From: a bacterium
GTDB lineage: Bacteria; Cyanobacteriota; Vampirovibrionia; Gastranaerophilales; UBA9971
Assembly: GCA_037147175.1 (NCBI GenBank)
Contig: JBAWVS010000009.1
Location: 1 to 60,541, forward strand
Length of the DNA stretch: 60,541 bases
Direction: 5' to 3'
In this document: piece by piece, positions 44,063 to 52,588 of the stretch
Position numbering within the stretch: the first letter of the stretch is position 1
How the letters are laid out: every line of letters starts with the position of its first letter
Notes under the pieces: generated by a model
Databases searched by the model: none
Told to the model about the DNA's origin: nothing
Seen by the model: the letters and a program-made list of their open reading frames with translations, nothing else
Program-made: the position numbers and the translations under genes

Positions 44063-45565
44063 ATGAAAATATACGATACACTCTCACAAAAAATCAAAGA
44101 ATTCTATCCGCTGGAAGATAACAAGGTAAAAATGTACGTTTGCGGTCCTACTGTTTATGATTACCCGCACTTAGGACACGCAAGATGTTATATTACGTGG
44201 GATGTGGTATCGAGATATCTTAGGTTTAAAGGATATGACGTTACTTACGTAAGAAATATTACCGATGTTGACGACAAAATCATAAACAGAGCCAGAGAAA
44301 ACAACATAACACCTCAAGAATTGGCTGATACCTATTATAAAGAGTTTCAAAAAGCGATGAAGGCACTTAATGTTGCGCCTCCTGACATTGAACCTAAAGC
44401 TACCGAAACAATTCAAGATATGATAACAATAATAAAAAAACTTGAAGAAAAAGGTTATGCATACGAATCAGACGGGGATATGTATTTTCGGGTTTCAAAA
44501 TTCAAAAAATACGGAAGACTCGGTAAACAAAGCATTGATGATCTTCAGTCGGGAGCAAGGGTTGAAGCTTCCGATAAAAAAGAAAATCCTCTTGATTTTG
44601 CGCTCTGGAAAGCGATAAACAATAAAGAGGAAATTTCTTGGGACAGCCCATGGGGTAAAGGCAGACCGGGCTGGCATATAGAATGTTCTGCCATGTCAAA
44701 AAAATATCTTGGAGAGCAGATTGATATTCATGCAGGCGGACAGGACTTGATTTTTCCGCATCATGAGAATGAAAAAGCTCAATCAGAAGCAACTTTTGAT
44801 AAAGATTTTGTTAAATACTGGATGCATAACGGATTTGTAACAACAAATAAAGAAAAAATGTCCAAATCTTTAGGAAATTTTTTAACTATAAACGATTTGC
44901 TTGAAAAATATGACGCAAATACCATAAGATTTTTTATACTTACAAACCACTACAGAATGCCTGTGGAATTTAGCGATGAATCCCTAAAGGCCGCTAAAAA
45001 CGGTATTAAAAGGCTCAAAAATGCTTATGAAGATGTAAAAAATACAGTAGATGAAGAAAAAATAAAAGAAGCAAATGAATTAATCACTCCTATAATCGAT
45101 GCAATAGTAAAAACCGATCACCTTCCTTTCTATGAAATAGATTCAAATCAAGATATCGAGAAAACCATTCCTTCTGAAAATTTGGATAATATTATTAAAA
45201 ATATTAAAAACTTCGTAAATGCGATGGATGATGATTTTAATACTTCAAAAGCGCTTTCTGTGTTATTTGAAGTTGCAAGCAATGCCCAGAAAATAAGGGA
45301 ATCACAAAAGCCGCAAAACAGCGCATTTTGTCTGGCATTGTTATTGAGATTATCATCGATACTTGGTTTTGATTTAACAAAATCAGAAAATTTAAGCGAT
45401 GACCTTTCTTCACAACTTATGGAACTTGTTATTTCCCTAAGACAAAAATCAAGAGAAGAAAAAAACTGGGTAATGTCAGATTTTATAAGGGATGAGCTTG
45501 CCAAATTAAACATAGTTCTTAAAGATCAGAAAGACAAGCCTACTATTTGGAGTATTCAGGATTAG
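44063..45565 (+). CDS. cysS: Cysteine--tRNA ligase
   Basis: 500 residues. CGPTVYDYPHLGHARCYITWDVVSRYL holds the zinc Cys and HIGH motif; ECSAMSKKYLGEQIDIHAGGQDLIFPHHENEKAQ supplies the other zinc ligands; KEKMSKSLGNFLT is the KMSKS loop. The C-terminal DALR-like domain has an insertion of about 40 residues (ITPIIDAIVKTDHLPF...). The stop codon is directly followed by the mrnC ATG. Confidence 0.98.
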   Translation: MKIYDTLSQKIKEFYPLEDNKVKMYVCGPTVYDYPHLGHARCYITWDVVSRYLRFKGYDVTYVRNITDVDDKIINRARENNITPQELADTYYKEFQKAMKALNVAPPDIEPKATETIQDMITIIKKLEEKGYAYESDGDMYFRVSKFKKYGRLGKQSIDDLQSGARVEASDKKENPLDFALWKAINNKEEISWDSPWGKGRPGWHIECSAMSKKYLGEQIDIHAGGQDLIFPHHENEKAQSEATFDKDFVKYWMHNGFVTTNKEKMSKSLGNFLTINDLLEKYDANTIRFFILTNHYRMPVEFSDESLKAAKNGIKRLKNAYEDVKNTVDEEKIKEANELITPIIDAIVKTDHLPFYEIDSNQDIEKTIPSENLDNIIKNIKNFVNAMDDDFNTSKALSVLFEVASNAQKIRESQKPQNSAFCLALLLRLSSILGFDLTKSENLSDDLSSQLMELVISLRQKSREEKNWVMSDFIRDELAKLNIVLKDQKDKPTIWSIQD

Positions 45566-45958
45566 ATGTCGAAATTGCAGACAAATGAGCTGCCTATAAG
45601 GTCTTATGCTTATATTGGTGATGCTGTTTATGAAGTTTTTGTCAGGGAAAAAACTATTTTTCTTGTTTCAAAACCCGATAAGCTACATAATATAACGTCT
45701 TCTGTGGTAAAAGCAGAATTTCATGCGGAAATTCTTGGTAAAATGCAGGATTTTTTGACGGAAGAAGAAAAAGATATAGTCAGAAGAGCGAGAAATCTTT
45801 CTGTAACTACAGCCAGACGGACAAATCAGGTGCTTCACAGATTAAGCACTGCTTTTGAAGCAATTATCGGCTATCTTTATCTTCATGACAAAAACAGATT
45901 AAAGGCCCTATTTGATTTCATAGAGCCTTTAATTGATGAAAAATTAGTGATTGAATAA
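45566..45958 (+). CDS. mrnC: Mini-ribonuclease III
   Basis: 130 residues: an RNase III catalytic domain without a double-stranded RNA-binding domain. RSYAYIGDAVYEVFVRE holds the first acidic pair, and FEAIIGYLYLHDKNR the second. It trims 23S rRNA ends. Its place directly after cysS (zero spacing) matches Bacillus and cyanobacterial gene order. Translation is probably coupled to cysS. Confidence 0.95.
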   Translation: MSKLQTNELPIRSYAYIGDAVYEVFVREKTIFLVSKPDKLHNITSSVVKAEFHAEILGKMQDFLTEEEKDIVRRARNLSVTTARRTNQVLHRLSTAFEAIIGYLYLHDKNRLKALFDFIEPLIDEKLVIE

Positions 45959-45971
45959 GCCAATAATTTTT

Positions 45972-46856
45972 TTATTTTTCGTCTTTCAATAAATCACCGG
46001 GGAAATTTAATATTGAAGACTGATTTGTGATTATGGTTTTTACGCCGGGAGCGAGTTTATCCACGTACTCATACCTTATGAGCAACGGATTTGCTTTGAG
46101 AGCGGCGCCTTTTTTGGATATTGCTATAGCCTGACCTTCTGATTCTATAATTTTTCTTTCTTTCTCGCGTTTTTCTTTTTCGAGAATGTATTTCATTCTT
46201 TCAGCATCCTGCATTGCAACCTGCTTTTGCTCAATTGCTTTTGAAAATTCTTCAGAAAAAACAACATTTCTTATCATTGTTTCCGTAGAATTAACATAAT
46301 ATTTATCAAGTTCATTTTTGACTTTTAAAGAAATTTCATCCTGTAATTTATCTCTATTTCCTGAATATAATTCAGTTACGGTATAGTTTGCTATAGTGTT
46401 TCTGGCAATACTTCTAACTGAAGGTCTTATTATTTTATCCACATAATCAGGACCTATTTGTTTGTGAAGCTCCCATAAGTTTTCAGGTATCAAATTATAG
46501 ATAACTGAAAGATCAAGCCTGATTTTTTGACCGTCAGAAGTAAGACATTCAATTGCATCATCACCCTGCTGTTGTCCTTCATCCTGTCTGCCTGACATTG
46601 TATAAGTTTCAGTTCTTACACTGTAAGTTGTCGGAGTTTCTACACCCGGCACAAGAAAATGAATTCCTTCGCCCAACGTTCTCTTTTCCACACCGATAAA
46701 CGAGTTAAAAACTATTGCCCTATGCCCTGCGTTGACTATAAGAACAGTTCTTGACAGAAAAATAAGTAATAACAAGATTGCTGCCATTATCCAAAATGGC
46801 TTGACTTCAAAATTCTTTGAACCAAAATTTAAATTAATTACTTTTTCATTTGACAT
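45972..46856 (-). CDS. SPFH/prohibitin-family membrane protein
   Basis: 294 residues. One N-terminal TM helix (FWIMAAILLLLIFLSRTVLIV), then VNAGHRAIVFNSFIGVEKRTLGEGIHFLVPGV and the band 7 domain with TSDGQKIRLDLSVIYNLIPENLWELHKQIG. A coiled-coil rich in Lys/Glu (MQDAERMKYILEKEKREKER) and the end IITNQSSILNFPGDLL follow. Closest by pattern to prohibitins. Usually forms large rings that organise membrane or restrain FtsH; no ftsH or hflK lies nearby. Confidence 0.9.
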   Translation of the reverse strand: MSNEKVINLNFGSKNFEVKPFWIMAAILLLLIFLSRTVLIVNAGHRAIVFNSFIGVEKRTLGEGIHFLVPGVETPTTYSVRTETYTMSGRQDEGQQQGDDAIECLTSDGQKIRLDLSVIYNLIPENLWELHKQIGPDYVDKIIRPSVRSIARNTIANYTVTELYSGNRDKLQDEISLKVKNELDKYYVNSTETMIRNVVFSEEFSKAIEQKQVAMQDAERMKYILEKEKREKERKIIESEGQAIAISKKGAALKANPLLIRYEYVDKLAPGVKTIITNQSSILNFPGDLLKDEK

Positions 46857-47304
46857 ATATTTTTTCTCCTATGTATCCAACAAAAGTATCTCATAAAATT
46901 TGCTTATTAAGCAAAAGTTTATATCTGTACTATAAATTTAGTTAACTCCAATCGCTAATTAATTTTCTTATTGTCATGTTGAGCAAAGCGAAACATCTGT
47001 CTTTTTTGGGTTTTAAGCTTAAATACTTTTTCGGACAGATTCTTCGGACTAAAGTCATCAGAATGACAATACCAATATTCATGCAGATTTTGACTATCCG
47101 GCAATTCATGTTAGTTCTTATAAAATAGAACACCTTTCTAATTTATAAAAAATTGAAATTAGGTTAAGCTTTGTTAAATATTCTGACTTTTGTTGCTTAA
47201 AACATTAAAGAAATTTTTAAATCACGCGATATAGTATATATCTAGTTTAAATCCGGATATTTGCTAAATAAGTCGTCGAATAAATAAGTAAGAGGGTACA
47301 TTGT
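46857..47304. other. Intergenic region with repeat copy 3 and a leader
   Basis: A family A repeat occupies 46949-47106. The rest, 47107-47304, is AT-rich with TATAGTATATATC near 47230, a possible -10 region for the gene at 47305. No gene seen. Confidence 0.4.
46949..47106 (-). repeat. MITE-like repeat, family A, copy 3 (inverted)
   Basis: Reverse orientation relative to copies 1, 2 and 4: TATTGTCATGTTGAGCAAAG at the left, AGAATGACAATACC near the right, ending GGCAATT. Only one of the two terminal AATTGC elements is intact. Confidence 0.78.
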
Positions 47305-47712
47305 ATGAAATCCAATTATTTCATTGGATATTCTAATGATTTTAACAGCAATTTTGAAGAAAAAGACAACTATCTGGATGTCTGGAAAGATGTCTTAATT
47401 TATTCATCTAACCTGCAAGGAAACTGGGGTGTATCAAGACAGGTATTTTACGAAAGTATGGTACCTACCGCAGAAAAAGACCCTGCAAAATTTGCAAGAT
47501 GGATAAACGAACTTGTAAAAAGCTCCGGTATAAAAATAAAATCCAGAGCCGGCTTTTTAAAATCACTTAATTATCTTAGAAAACTACAGAAAAAGAATAA
47601 CAAAAACGAAATAAAAAAAGCTCTTTTCAGCCTCTTTGAAGCGGGACTAAATGAACCTCTTTATGCGCTGAAAGCGTTAAAAAACAGCATGTCTTCGTAT
47701 CAGGCAGGATAG
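47305..47712 (+). CDS. Small uncharacterised protein
   Basis: 135 residues, unrecognised. It starts MKSNYFIGYSNDFNSNFEEK; unlike its neighbours it has no clear F-motif. The middle (VWKDVLIYSSNLQGNWGVSRQVFYESMVPTAEKD) looks folded, and the C-terminus is basic and helical (YLRKLQKKNNKNEIKKAL). AGAGGG lies 8 nt before ATG. Convergent with the 78-residue gene, 9 nt apart. Confidence 0.62.
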   Translation: MKSNYFIGYSNDFNSNFEEKDNYLDVWKDVLIYSSNLQGNWGVSRQVFYESMVPTAEKDPAKFARWINELVKSSGIKIKSRAGFLKSLNYLRKLQKKNNKNEIKKALFSLFEAGLNEPLYALKALKNSMSSYQAG

Positions 47713-47721
47713 AGCTTTTTA

Positions 47722-47958
47722 TTATTCTAATTTTCCGTCGCGTCGTTCACGAACAAATTGATCAAGTCTTTTCTGTGTGTCGTATACTCTGATTCCTTCA
47801 TGAGGAGGGATATCTTCTCCTGTAACCCAGAATTCGTTTCCGTTGCTTGCTGTTGCCACTCTTAATGCTTTTATGTCACTGATGGTAGGATGATTTTGTT
47901 CATGGAACGGTTTTCTTGTAAGCGCTGTAAAGGGAATATTTGATTTTCCTATTTGCAT
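47722..47958 (-). CDS. Small uncharacterised protein with F-motif tag
   Basis: 78 residues. MQIGKSNIPFTALTRKPFH carries the tag motif IPFTA at 8-12. It then contains VATASNGNEFWVTGEDIPPHEGIRVYD and a charged end (RLDQFVRERRDGKLE). No known family. AAGGAG lies just before ATG. It is too small for an enzyme and may be a regulator or structural component. Confidence 0.65.
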   Translation of the reverse strand: MQIGKSNIPFTALTRKPFHEQNHPTISDIKALRVATASNGNEFWVTGEDIPPHEGIRVYDTQKRLDQFVRERRDGKLE

Positions 47959-48071
47959 AATTTTTCTCCTTATAAGATATACTAAAATTTTATTAAATTT
48001 ATCTAAATTTATAACGAGCGTGAATAAAAAAAATTGATATTTTTAAAGCAAAATATTAACAATTGTTAATA

Positions 48072-48110
48072 AAAGAAAAAAGCAGGCTTTTAAAAACCTG
48101 CTTTTTCTTT
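48072..48110 (-). terminator. Terminator of the TPR protein gene
   Basis: Stem of about 14 bp (AAAGAAAAAAGCAGG with CCTGCTTTTTCTTT at 48097-48110), one bulged A, abutting the stop codon at 48110. Confidence 0.75.
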
Positions 48111-49957
48111 TACATATTTGAATATTTTTTAACAAATTGTTTTCTGGCTTCTATTTCAGCAACTTTTATCTTTAATTTTTCAATTTTGTTAGTATATTTT
48201 TCTTTGTCTTCTATCTTGCTTATATCAATCAAATTAACATAAGCAGTATAGTGATCAATCGCATTGTAATAATATTTTTCCTTTTCAAAAGCCTTTGCTA
48301 TGCCGAGGTGAGCTTCAGGGAGGTAGACATTTAGGGCAAGAGCATCACGGTAAGCTTCTATAGCCGCTTTTTTTTGACCATCCCGGTAAAAAGCTTCTGC
48401 TATTTTCATTCTGGAAAGTGATTGCTCCTCGTTTCTTCTGATTCGTTCAAGAATTCTTCCGGCTTTTAAATTATTTGGCTCCATTGATAAAACCTTATCA
48501 ACAGCGTTTTTCGCGCTTATATAAGCCCTGTCCATAGTGTAAATTTGAGCCAATCTCAGCAAATCTTCTTTATTATTAGTCTGGTTTAGTGCATTTAAAA
48601 ATTCTCTTTCAGCGTTGCTATAATCATTACAGGTTATATAAGCTTCGCCTTTAACTATATGATTAATTTTTGAGTTTTGGGTATTCTCAATTATATTTTT
48701 CATGTACATTGCCGAGTTGTTATCATTATGAGAAACCCTTGCTACTCTTAACAAAGCCAGATAAAGCTCCAGATTGTTAGGGTCATACTGAATTGCCTGT
48801 TTGATAGAATCTTCTATATCAACATAACCGAGCTCAGAAGCGATTGATGCATCCGAGTTCAACTCTTTTGATCTGACAAAATAAGCTTTAGAAAGCCCCT
48901 GTAATGCGGCAACTTTATAGTTTGGAACACTTAACAGGTCTTTATAGTATTTTATAGCTTGTTCGGTTTTTCCTACGTTGAGAGAAGTATCAGCAATTTT
49001 GGATTTTGCTTCATAAAAGTTGGGATTAACCGACAGAGCGTTTCTAAGTTCAGAAATTGCAATCTCATCGTCGCCTCTGTTTCTGTAAACATCTGCCAAT
49101 CTTAAATATGGCGGAAGATATTCAGGTTTTATGAGAAAAGATTTTTTGTATTCGGAAATAGCTGCAGCTTCGTTTCCCTGAAGCTCATAAGCCCTGCCAA
49201 GCAAGTCATGAACAGGTGCGCTGTTTGGAAAAAGATAAAGCGAAGTTTGAAGCTGTTTTATTGCCGTACTATAATTGCCTTTTCTTATTAATGCTTCGCC
49301 AAGATTGCAATAGGCAGAAGAATTTTTGCTGTTTAATCTTATGGCTTCTCTATATTTATCGATGGCTGCATCTATCTGGTTTTTTGCAAACAAGACTCTA
49401 CCGTAATTTTCAACACCTTTTGAGTAATCAGGTCTTATTTCCAGAGCTTTTTTAAAATATTTTTCCGCATCATTAAGTCTTCCTGCATCAAAAAGGATTT
49501 TTCCCGTATTATCATAGGCCTGATAAAAATTTGGGTCATTTTTTACGGCAAGACTAAACTCCTGAAGAGCTTTATTGTAATAATTTTCCATATTTCCTCT
49601 AAAAGTCATATCAGAGGAAGTTGTTCTTCTATAATACACAAGTCCTAAACCATTATGAGCCATAGGATTCTGCGGGTTTTTTTCGAGAATTTTATTAAAT
49701 TCTTTTTCAGCCCCATCAAGCTTATACTGTGCGGAATGAATTTCGGCCAGATATGTTTTTGCCTGAATATCGTTGGCGTTTTCGGCAAGAAGTTTTGTTA
49801 TATATGCTTCGGCTTCTCTATATTTGCCTAATTCAATCAAATTTTCTGCTTTTGAATAATTTCTGCTGATATTTGCGGAATAAGTTTCCGCAAAAGCCTG
49901 ATAATTAAGCAGAATAAAGGCAAAAATTATATAAGCAAAGATCTTTGATTTATTCAT
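48110..49957 (-). CDS. Secreted tetratricopeptide-repeat protein
   Basis: 615 residues from ATG at 49957, which follows GAGGAAA; TTG at 49972 overlaps that site. A signal peptide (SKIFAYIIFAFILLNYQAFA) is followed by a long run of TPR units, e.g. YREAEAYITKLLAENANDIQAKTYL, AEKYFKKALEIRPDYSKGVENY, AIDKYREAIRLNSKNSSAYCNLGEAL and AISEYKKSFLIKPEYLPPYLRLADVY. A basic C-terminus ends the protein. TPR arrays mediate protein contacts, here probably in the periplasm or envelope; partner unknown. Divergent from the Xer gene. Confidence 0.92.
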   Translation of the reverse strand: MNKSKIFAYIIFAFILLNYQAFAETYSANISRNYSKAENLIELGKYREAEAYITKLLAENANDIQAKTYLAEIHSAQYKLDGAEKEFNKILEKNPQNPMAHNGLGLVYYRRTTSSDMTFRGNMENYYNKALQEFSLAVKNDPNFYQAYDNTGKILFDAGRLNDAEKYFKKALEIRPDYSKGVENYGRVLFAKNQIDAAIDKYREAIRLNSKNSSAYCNLGEALIRKGNYSTAIKQLQTSLYLFPNSAPVHDLLGRAYELQGNEAAAISEYKKSFLIKPEYLPPYLRLADVYRNRGDDEIAISELRNALSVNPNFYEAKSKIADTSLNVGKTEQAIKYYKDLLSVPNYKVAALQGLSKAYFVRSKELNSDASIASELGYVDIEDSIKQAIQYDPNNLELYLALLRVARVSHNDNNSAMYMKNIIENTQNSKINHIVKGEAYITCNDYSNAEREFLNALNQTNNKEDLLRLAQIYTMDRAYISAKNAVDKVLSMEPNNLKAGRILERIRRNEEQSLSRMKIAEAFYRDGQKKAAIEAYRDALALNVYLPEAHLGIAKAFEKEKYYYNAIDHYTAYVNLIDISKIEDKEKYTNKIEKLKIKVAEIEARKQFVKKYSNM

Positions 49958-49983
49958 AAAAATTTTCCTCAACGATTTGGTTG

Positions 49984-50013
49984 TTGCCTGTATTTTACAT
50001 CTAATTGTATAAT
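49984..50013 (+). promoter_or_regulatory. Promoter of the Xer recombinase gene
   Basis: TTGCCT (49984-49989), 18-nt spacer, TATAAT (50008-50013). This puts the transcript start near 50020 and supports the TTG start at 50053 over GTG at 50026. Confidence 0.55.
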
Positions 50014-50052
50014 TTTTTCAAATGAGTGTTATCATTCAGGAGTATTAAGCTT

Positions 50053-51024
50053 TTGTCATCTTTATCAAATATAAGCTCCCAATCCATTCTTGACGATTTC
50101 AGACTTTACCTTGAAGTCGAGAGAAACCTGTCTGTACATACGGTAAAAGCTTATTGCACCGACCTCGAGAACTTTTTAAGATGGGCGGGTGTTTCTGATG
50201 TTTGCAGCTTCACTTATAAAAATATAAGAACTTATCTTGCGGAAATTCAAGTAAAAAAATATACCAGAACTACTATTTCAAGAAAAATAGCCGCAATAAA
50301 GACGTTTTATCGGTATTTGTACAGAGAAAGACTTGTAAAATCCAATCCGGCAGCCAATATAAAAACTCCGAAAAAAATTAAAAATTTGCCTGAATTTCTA
50401 ACTGACTCCGAATCAAATCAAATTCTTAATCAAATTGAAGCAAAAACCCCTTCCCAATACAGGGATAAAACCATTCTGGAAGTTCTTTACGCCACAGGCA
50501 TGAGGATTTCAGAGCTTTGTGGCTTGAATTTTGAAAATCTTAACCTTGAAGCAAATGAAATAACGGTTTTTGGAAAAGGCGGAAAAGAGCGCATTGTCTT
50601 AATTAACAACAGGGCAAAGAATTATTTTCTTGATTATATAAAAAATATAAGACCAAGTCTTGCCGGGAGCTGCTTATCAGAAGGCTTTAACGAGAAACAG
50701 TTTTCAGATAATCAGGAGATTAGAAATATTACAAAATTTCCTGTTTTTATTAATAATAACGGATTCAGGCTTCAGCAAAGAAGTGTGCATCGAATAATTG
50801 CAAAAATTGCAAAAGATTTATGCTTTCAAAAAAAAGTTTCACCGCATACTTTCAGGCATAGTTTCGCTACAAAATTATTGGAAAACGGTGCTGATTTAAG
50901 AGTTGTACAAGAATTACTCGGTCATGCAAGCATAAGCAATACGCAAATTTATACCCATGTTTCTACGGAAAGGCTTAAACAGGCTTACATGAGTACCCAC
51001 CCGAGAGCAAAGACCAAGATCTGA
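50053..51024 (+). CDS. XerC/XerD-type tyrosine recombinase
   Basis: About 323 residues from TTG at 50053 (CAGGAG 10 nt upstream); GTG at 50026 is a possible alternative. The N-terminal SAM-like domain has LDDFRLYLEVERNLSVHTVKAYCTDLENFLRWA. The catalytic domain has Arg in YATGMRISELCGL, Lys in VFGKGGKERIVLI, HTFRHSFATKL, LGHASISNTQIYTHVS with nucleophile Tyr. The size and motifs fit chromosome dimer resolution. One end-adjacent repeat lies just downstream; no phage or integron context, so a housekeeping role is more likely than integration. Confidence 0.93.
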   Translation: MSSLSNISSQSILDDFRLYLEVERNLSVHTVKAYCTDLENFLRWAGVSDVCSFTYKNIRTYLAEIQVKKYTRTTISRKIAAIKTFYRYLYRERLVKSNPAANIKTPKKIKNLPEFLTDSESNQILNQIEAKTPSQYRDKTILEVLYATGMRISELCGLNFENLNLEANEITVFGKGGKERIVLINNRAKNYFLDYIKNIRPSLAGSCLSEGFNEKQFSDNQEIRNITKFPVFINNNGFRLQQRSVHRIIAKIAKDLCFQKKVSPHTFRHSFATKLLENGADLRVVQELLGHASISNTQIYTHVSTERLKQAYMSTHPRAKTKI

Positions 51025-51030
51025 TATTCT

Positions 51031-51187
51031 AATTGCTAGGTAGTTGAAATCCACATTAATATTGGTATTGTCATTCTGAGGGCTTTAGTCCGAAGAATCT
51101 GTCCAAAAAAGTATTTAAGCTTAAAACCAAAAAGGGACAGATATTTCGCTTTGCTCAACATGACAATAAAAAAATTAATTGGCAATT
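51031..51187 (+). repeat. MITE-like repeat, family A, copy 4
   Basis: Bounded by AATTGC (51031) and GCAATT (51182-51187). Inner inverted TATTGTCATT (left) and CATGACAATA (right). Core CTGAGGGCTTTAGTCCGAAG and GTATTTAAGCTTAAAACC shared with the other copies. It starts 7 nt after the recombinase stop codon. Confidence 0.8.
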
Positions 51188-51210
51188 TGAGTTAAATAAT
51201 AATAAATTTT

Positions 51211-51669
51211 TTAATAAATCAGCAAAAGAAGATGAACAGCTAAAGCCAGGACTATGCCTAGCAAAGCTCCCATGAAAACTTCAATAGGTGTATGCCCCAG
51301 AAGTTCCATAAGCCTTTCGTTCGGGAATTTAGTGGGCTTGTCCGAATAAATATCATCAACAATTTTGTTTAAAACAGTAGCCATTTTTCCTGCAGAACGC
51401 CTCAAGCCTGCGGCATCATACATTATAACCATCGAAAAACCAAGGGCTATAGCAAATTCCACTGAAGCAAATCCGCGTATCATTCCTACACTGGTAGTTA
51501 AAGCCATAGAAAGCGAACTATGACTGCTCGGCATTCCTCCTGTAACAGTTAAAATTCTGAAATTCGGTTTTTTGTGTTTTACCCAGTAAAATGCCAGTTT
51601 AAGCCATTGAGCCGCACAAGCCCCGATAAAAGAGGAAAGTATAACTTCTGTACCAGTATTTAGTATCAT
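51211..51669 (-). CDS. Divergent PAP2 family membrane protein
   Basis: 152 residues, DUF212/YuiD-type. GTEVILSSFIGACAAQWLKLAF and then TGGMPSSHSSLSMALTTSVGMIRGF (PSSH catalytic-like motif), GFSMVIMYDAAGLRRSAGK, LGHTPIEVFMGALLGIVLAL. Likely a membrane phosphatase of lipid pyrophosphates such as isoprenoid carriers; activity not proven in the family. Overlaps the prenyl synthase gene by 4 nt, which suggests a shared isoprenoid role. Confidence 0.88.
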   Translation of the reverse strand: MILNTGTEVILSSFIGACAAQWLKLAFYWVKHKKPNFRILTVTGGMPSSHSSLSMALTTSVGMIRGFASVEFAIALGFSMVIMYDAAGLRRSAGKMATVLNKIVDDIYSDKPTKFPNERLMELLGHTPIEVFMGALLGIVLALAVHLLLLIY

Positions 51670-52583
51670 TTTAAAACCTTTATTACGATCTGTTCAGCTA
51701 TTGACATTAATAACGGACTTTTAATGTGGTTTTTAAGCAATTCCTGCTGTGCATTAACACAAAGAATTTCCAGCTCTTTTTTTGATTCTTCAAGCCCGTA
51801 AAGAGAAACGTGTGTATTTTTCTTTGAACTTTGGTCTTTACCCGGAGTTTTTCCGAGTGTTTCAAAAGTTCCTGTAATATCAATTATATCATCAGCAATC
51901 TGAAAAGCGTAGCCTATTGTTTTTCCGTAAAAGGATAATGCAGACAACAATTCTTCAGGAGCTTCTGAAAGCATAGCTCCCGCTCTTAGTGCAAATTTAA
52001 AAAGTTCGCCTGTTTTGTGAGTAAGTATATAGTTAAAAGTTGCAAAATCGATTTCTTTTTTTTCTGACTCCATATCTACAACCTGCCCACCGACAATACC
52101 CATAGGACCGGCAGCTCTTAAAAATTCTTCAAGTATCTGAATCAGAATTTTTTTGTCAACTTTGTCAGGAGTATGTTTTATAATAACTTTCGGAGCATAA
52201 GACAAAAGAGCATCTCCTGCCAGTACTGCAACCGCTTCACCGTAAACTTTGTGGTTGGTAAGCTTACCCCTCCTGTAATCATCATTGTCCATACAGGGCA
52301 AGTCATCGTGAATCAAGCTTTGAGCGTGAAGCATCTCAAGCGCGCAAGCCGTAGGAATAGCGTTTTCTTTATCGCCCCCGCAAATCCTTGCACTTTCAAG
52401 CAAAAGCAGCGGTCTTATTCTTTTACCATCGGCAAGTACGGAATATCTTATTGATTCCCAAATCAAATGAGGATATCTGACCTCAAGATATTTATCGAGA
52501 CGGGAATTAATTAATTCTTTATCTTCAAAAACAGCTTTATTATAGTCAAAGTCTTTTTGTATAAGGAGTTTCAACATTTTCAC
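51666..52583 (-). CDS. ispA: Polyprenyl (geranylgeranyl/farnesyl) diphosphate synthase
   Basis: 305 residues. It condenses isopentenyl diphosphate with allylic diphosphates. First Asp-rich motif HDDLPCMDNDDYRRGKLTNHK, GKRIRPLLLLESARICGG, and the second motif QIADDIIDITGTFETLGKTPGKD are present. Product chain length cannot be settled from sequence; a short-chain enzyme is most likely. GTG start at 52583. It sits between rsgA (5 nt upstream) and the PAP2-like gene. Confidence 0.92.
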   Translation of the reverse strand: MKMLKLLIQKDFDYNKAVFEDKELINSRLDKYLEVRYPHLIWESIRYSVLADGKRIRPLLLLESARICGGDKENAIPTACALEMLHAQSLIHDDLPCMDNDDYRRGKLTNHKVYGEAVAVLAGDALLSYAPKVIIKHTPDKVDKKILIQILEEFLRAAGPMGIVGGQVVDMESEKKEIDFATFNYILTHKTGELFKFALRAGAMLSEAPEELLSALSFYGKTIGYAFQIADDIIDITGTFETLGKTPGKDQSSKKNTHVSLYGLEESKKELEILCVNAQQELLKNHIKSPLLMSIAEQIVIKVLK

Positions 52584-52588
52584 CCAAA

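Noticed and set aside
47305-47712. F-motif tag (NYFIGYS)
   Set aside because: Spacing differs from the other carriers (F followed by I-G), so it was not counted.
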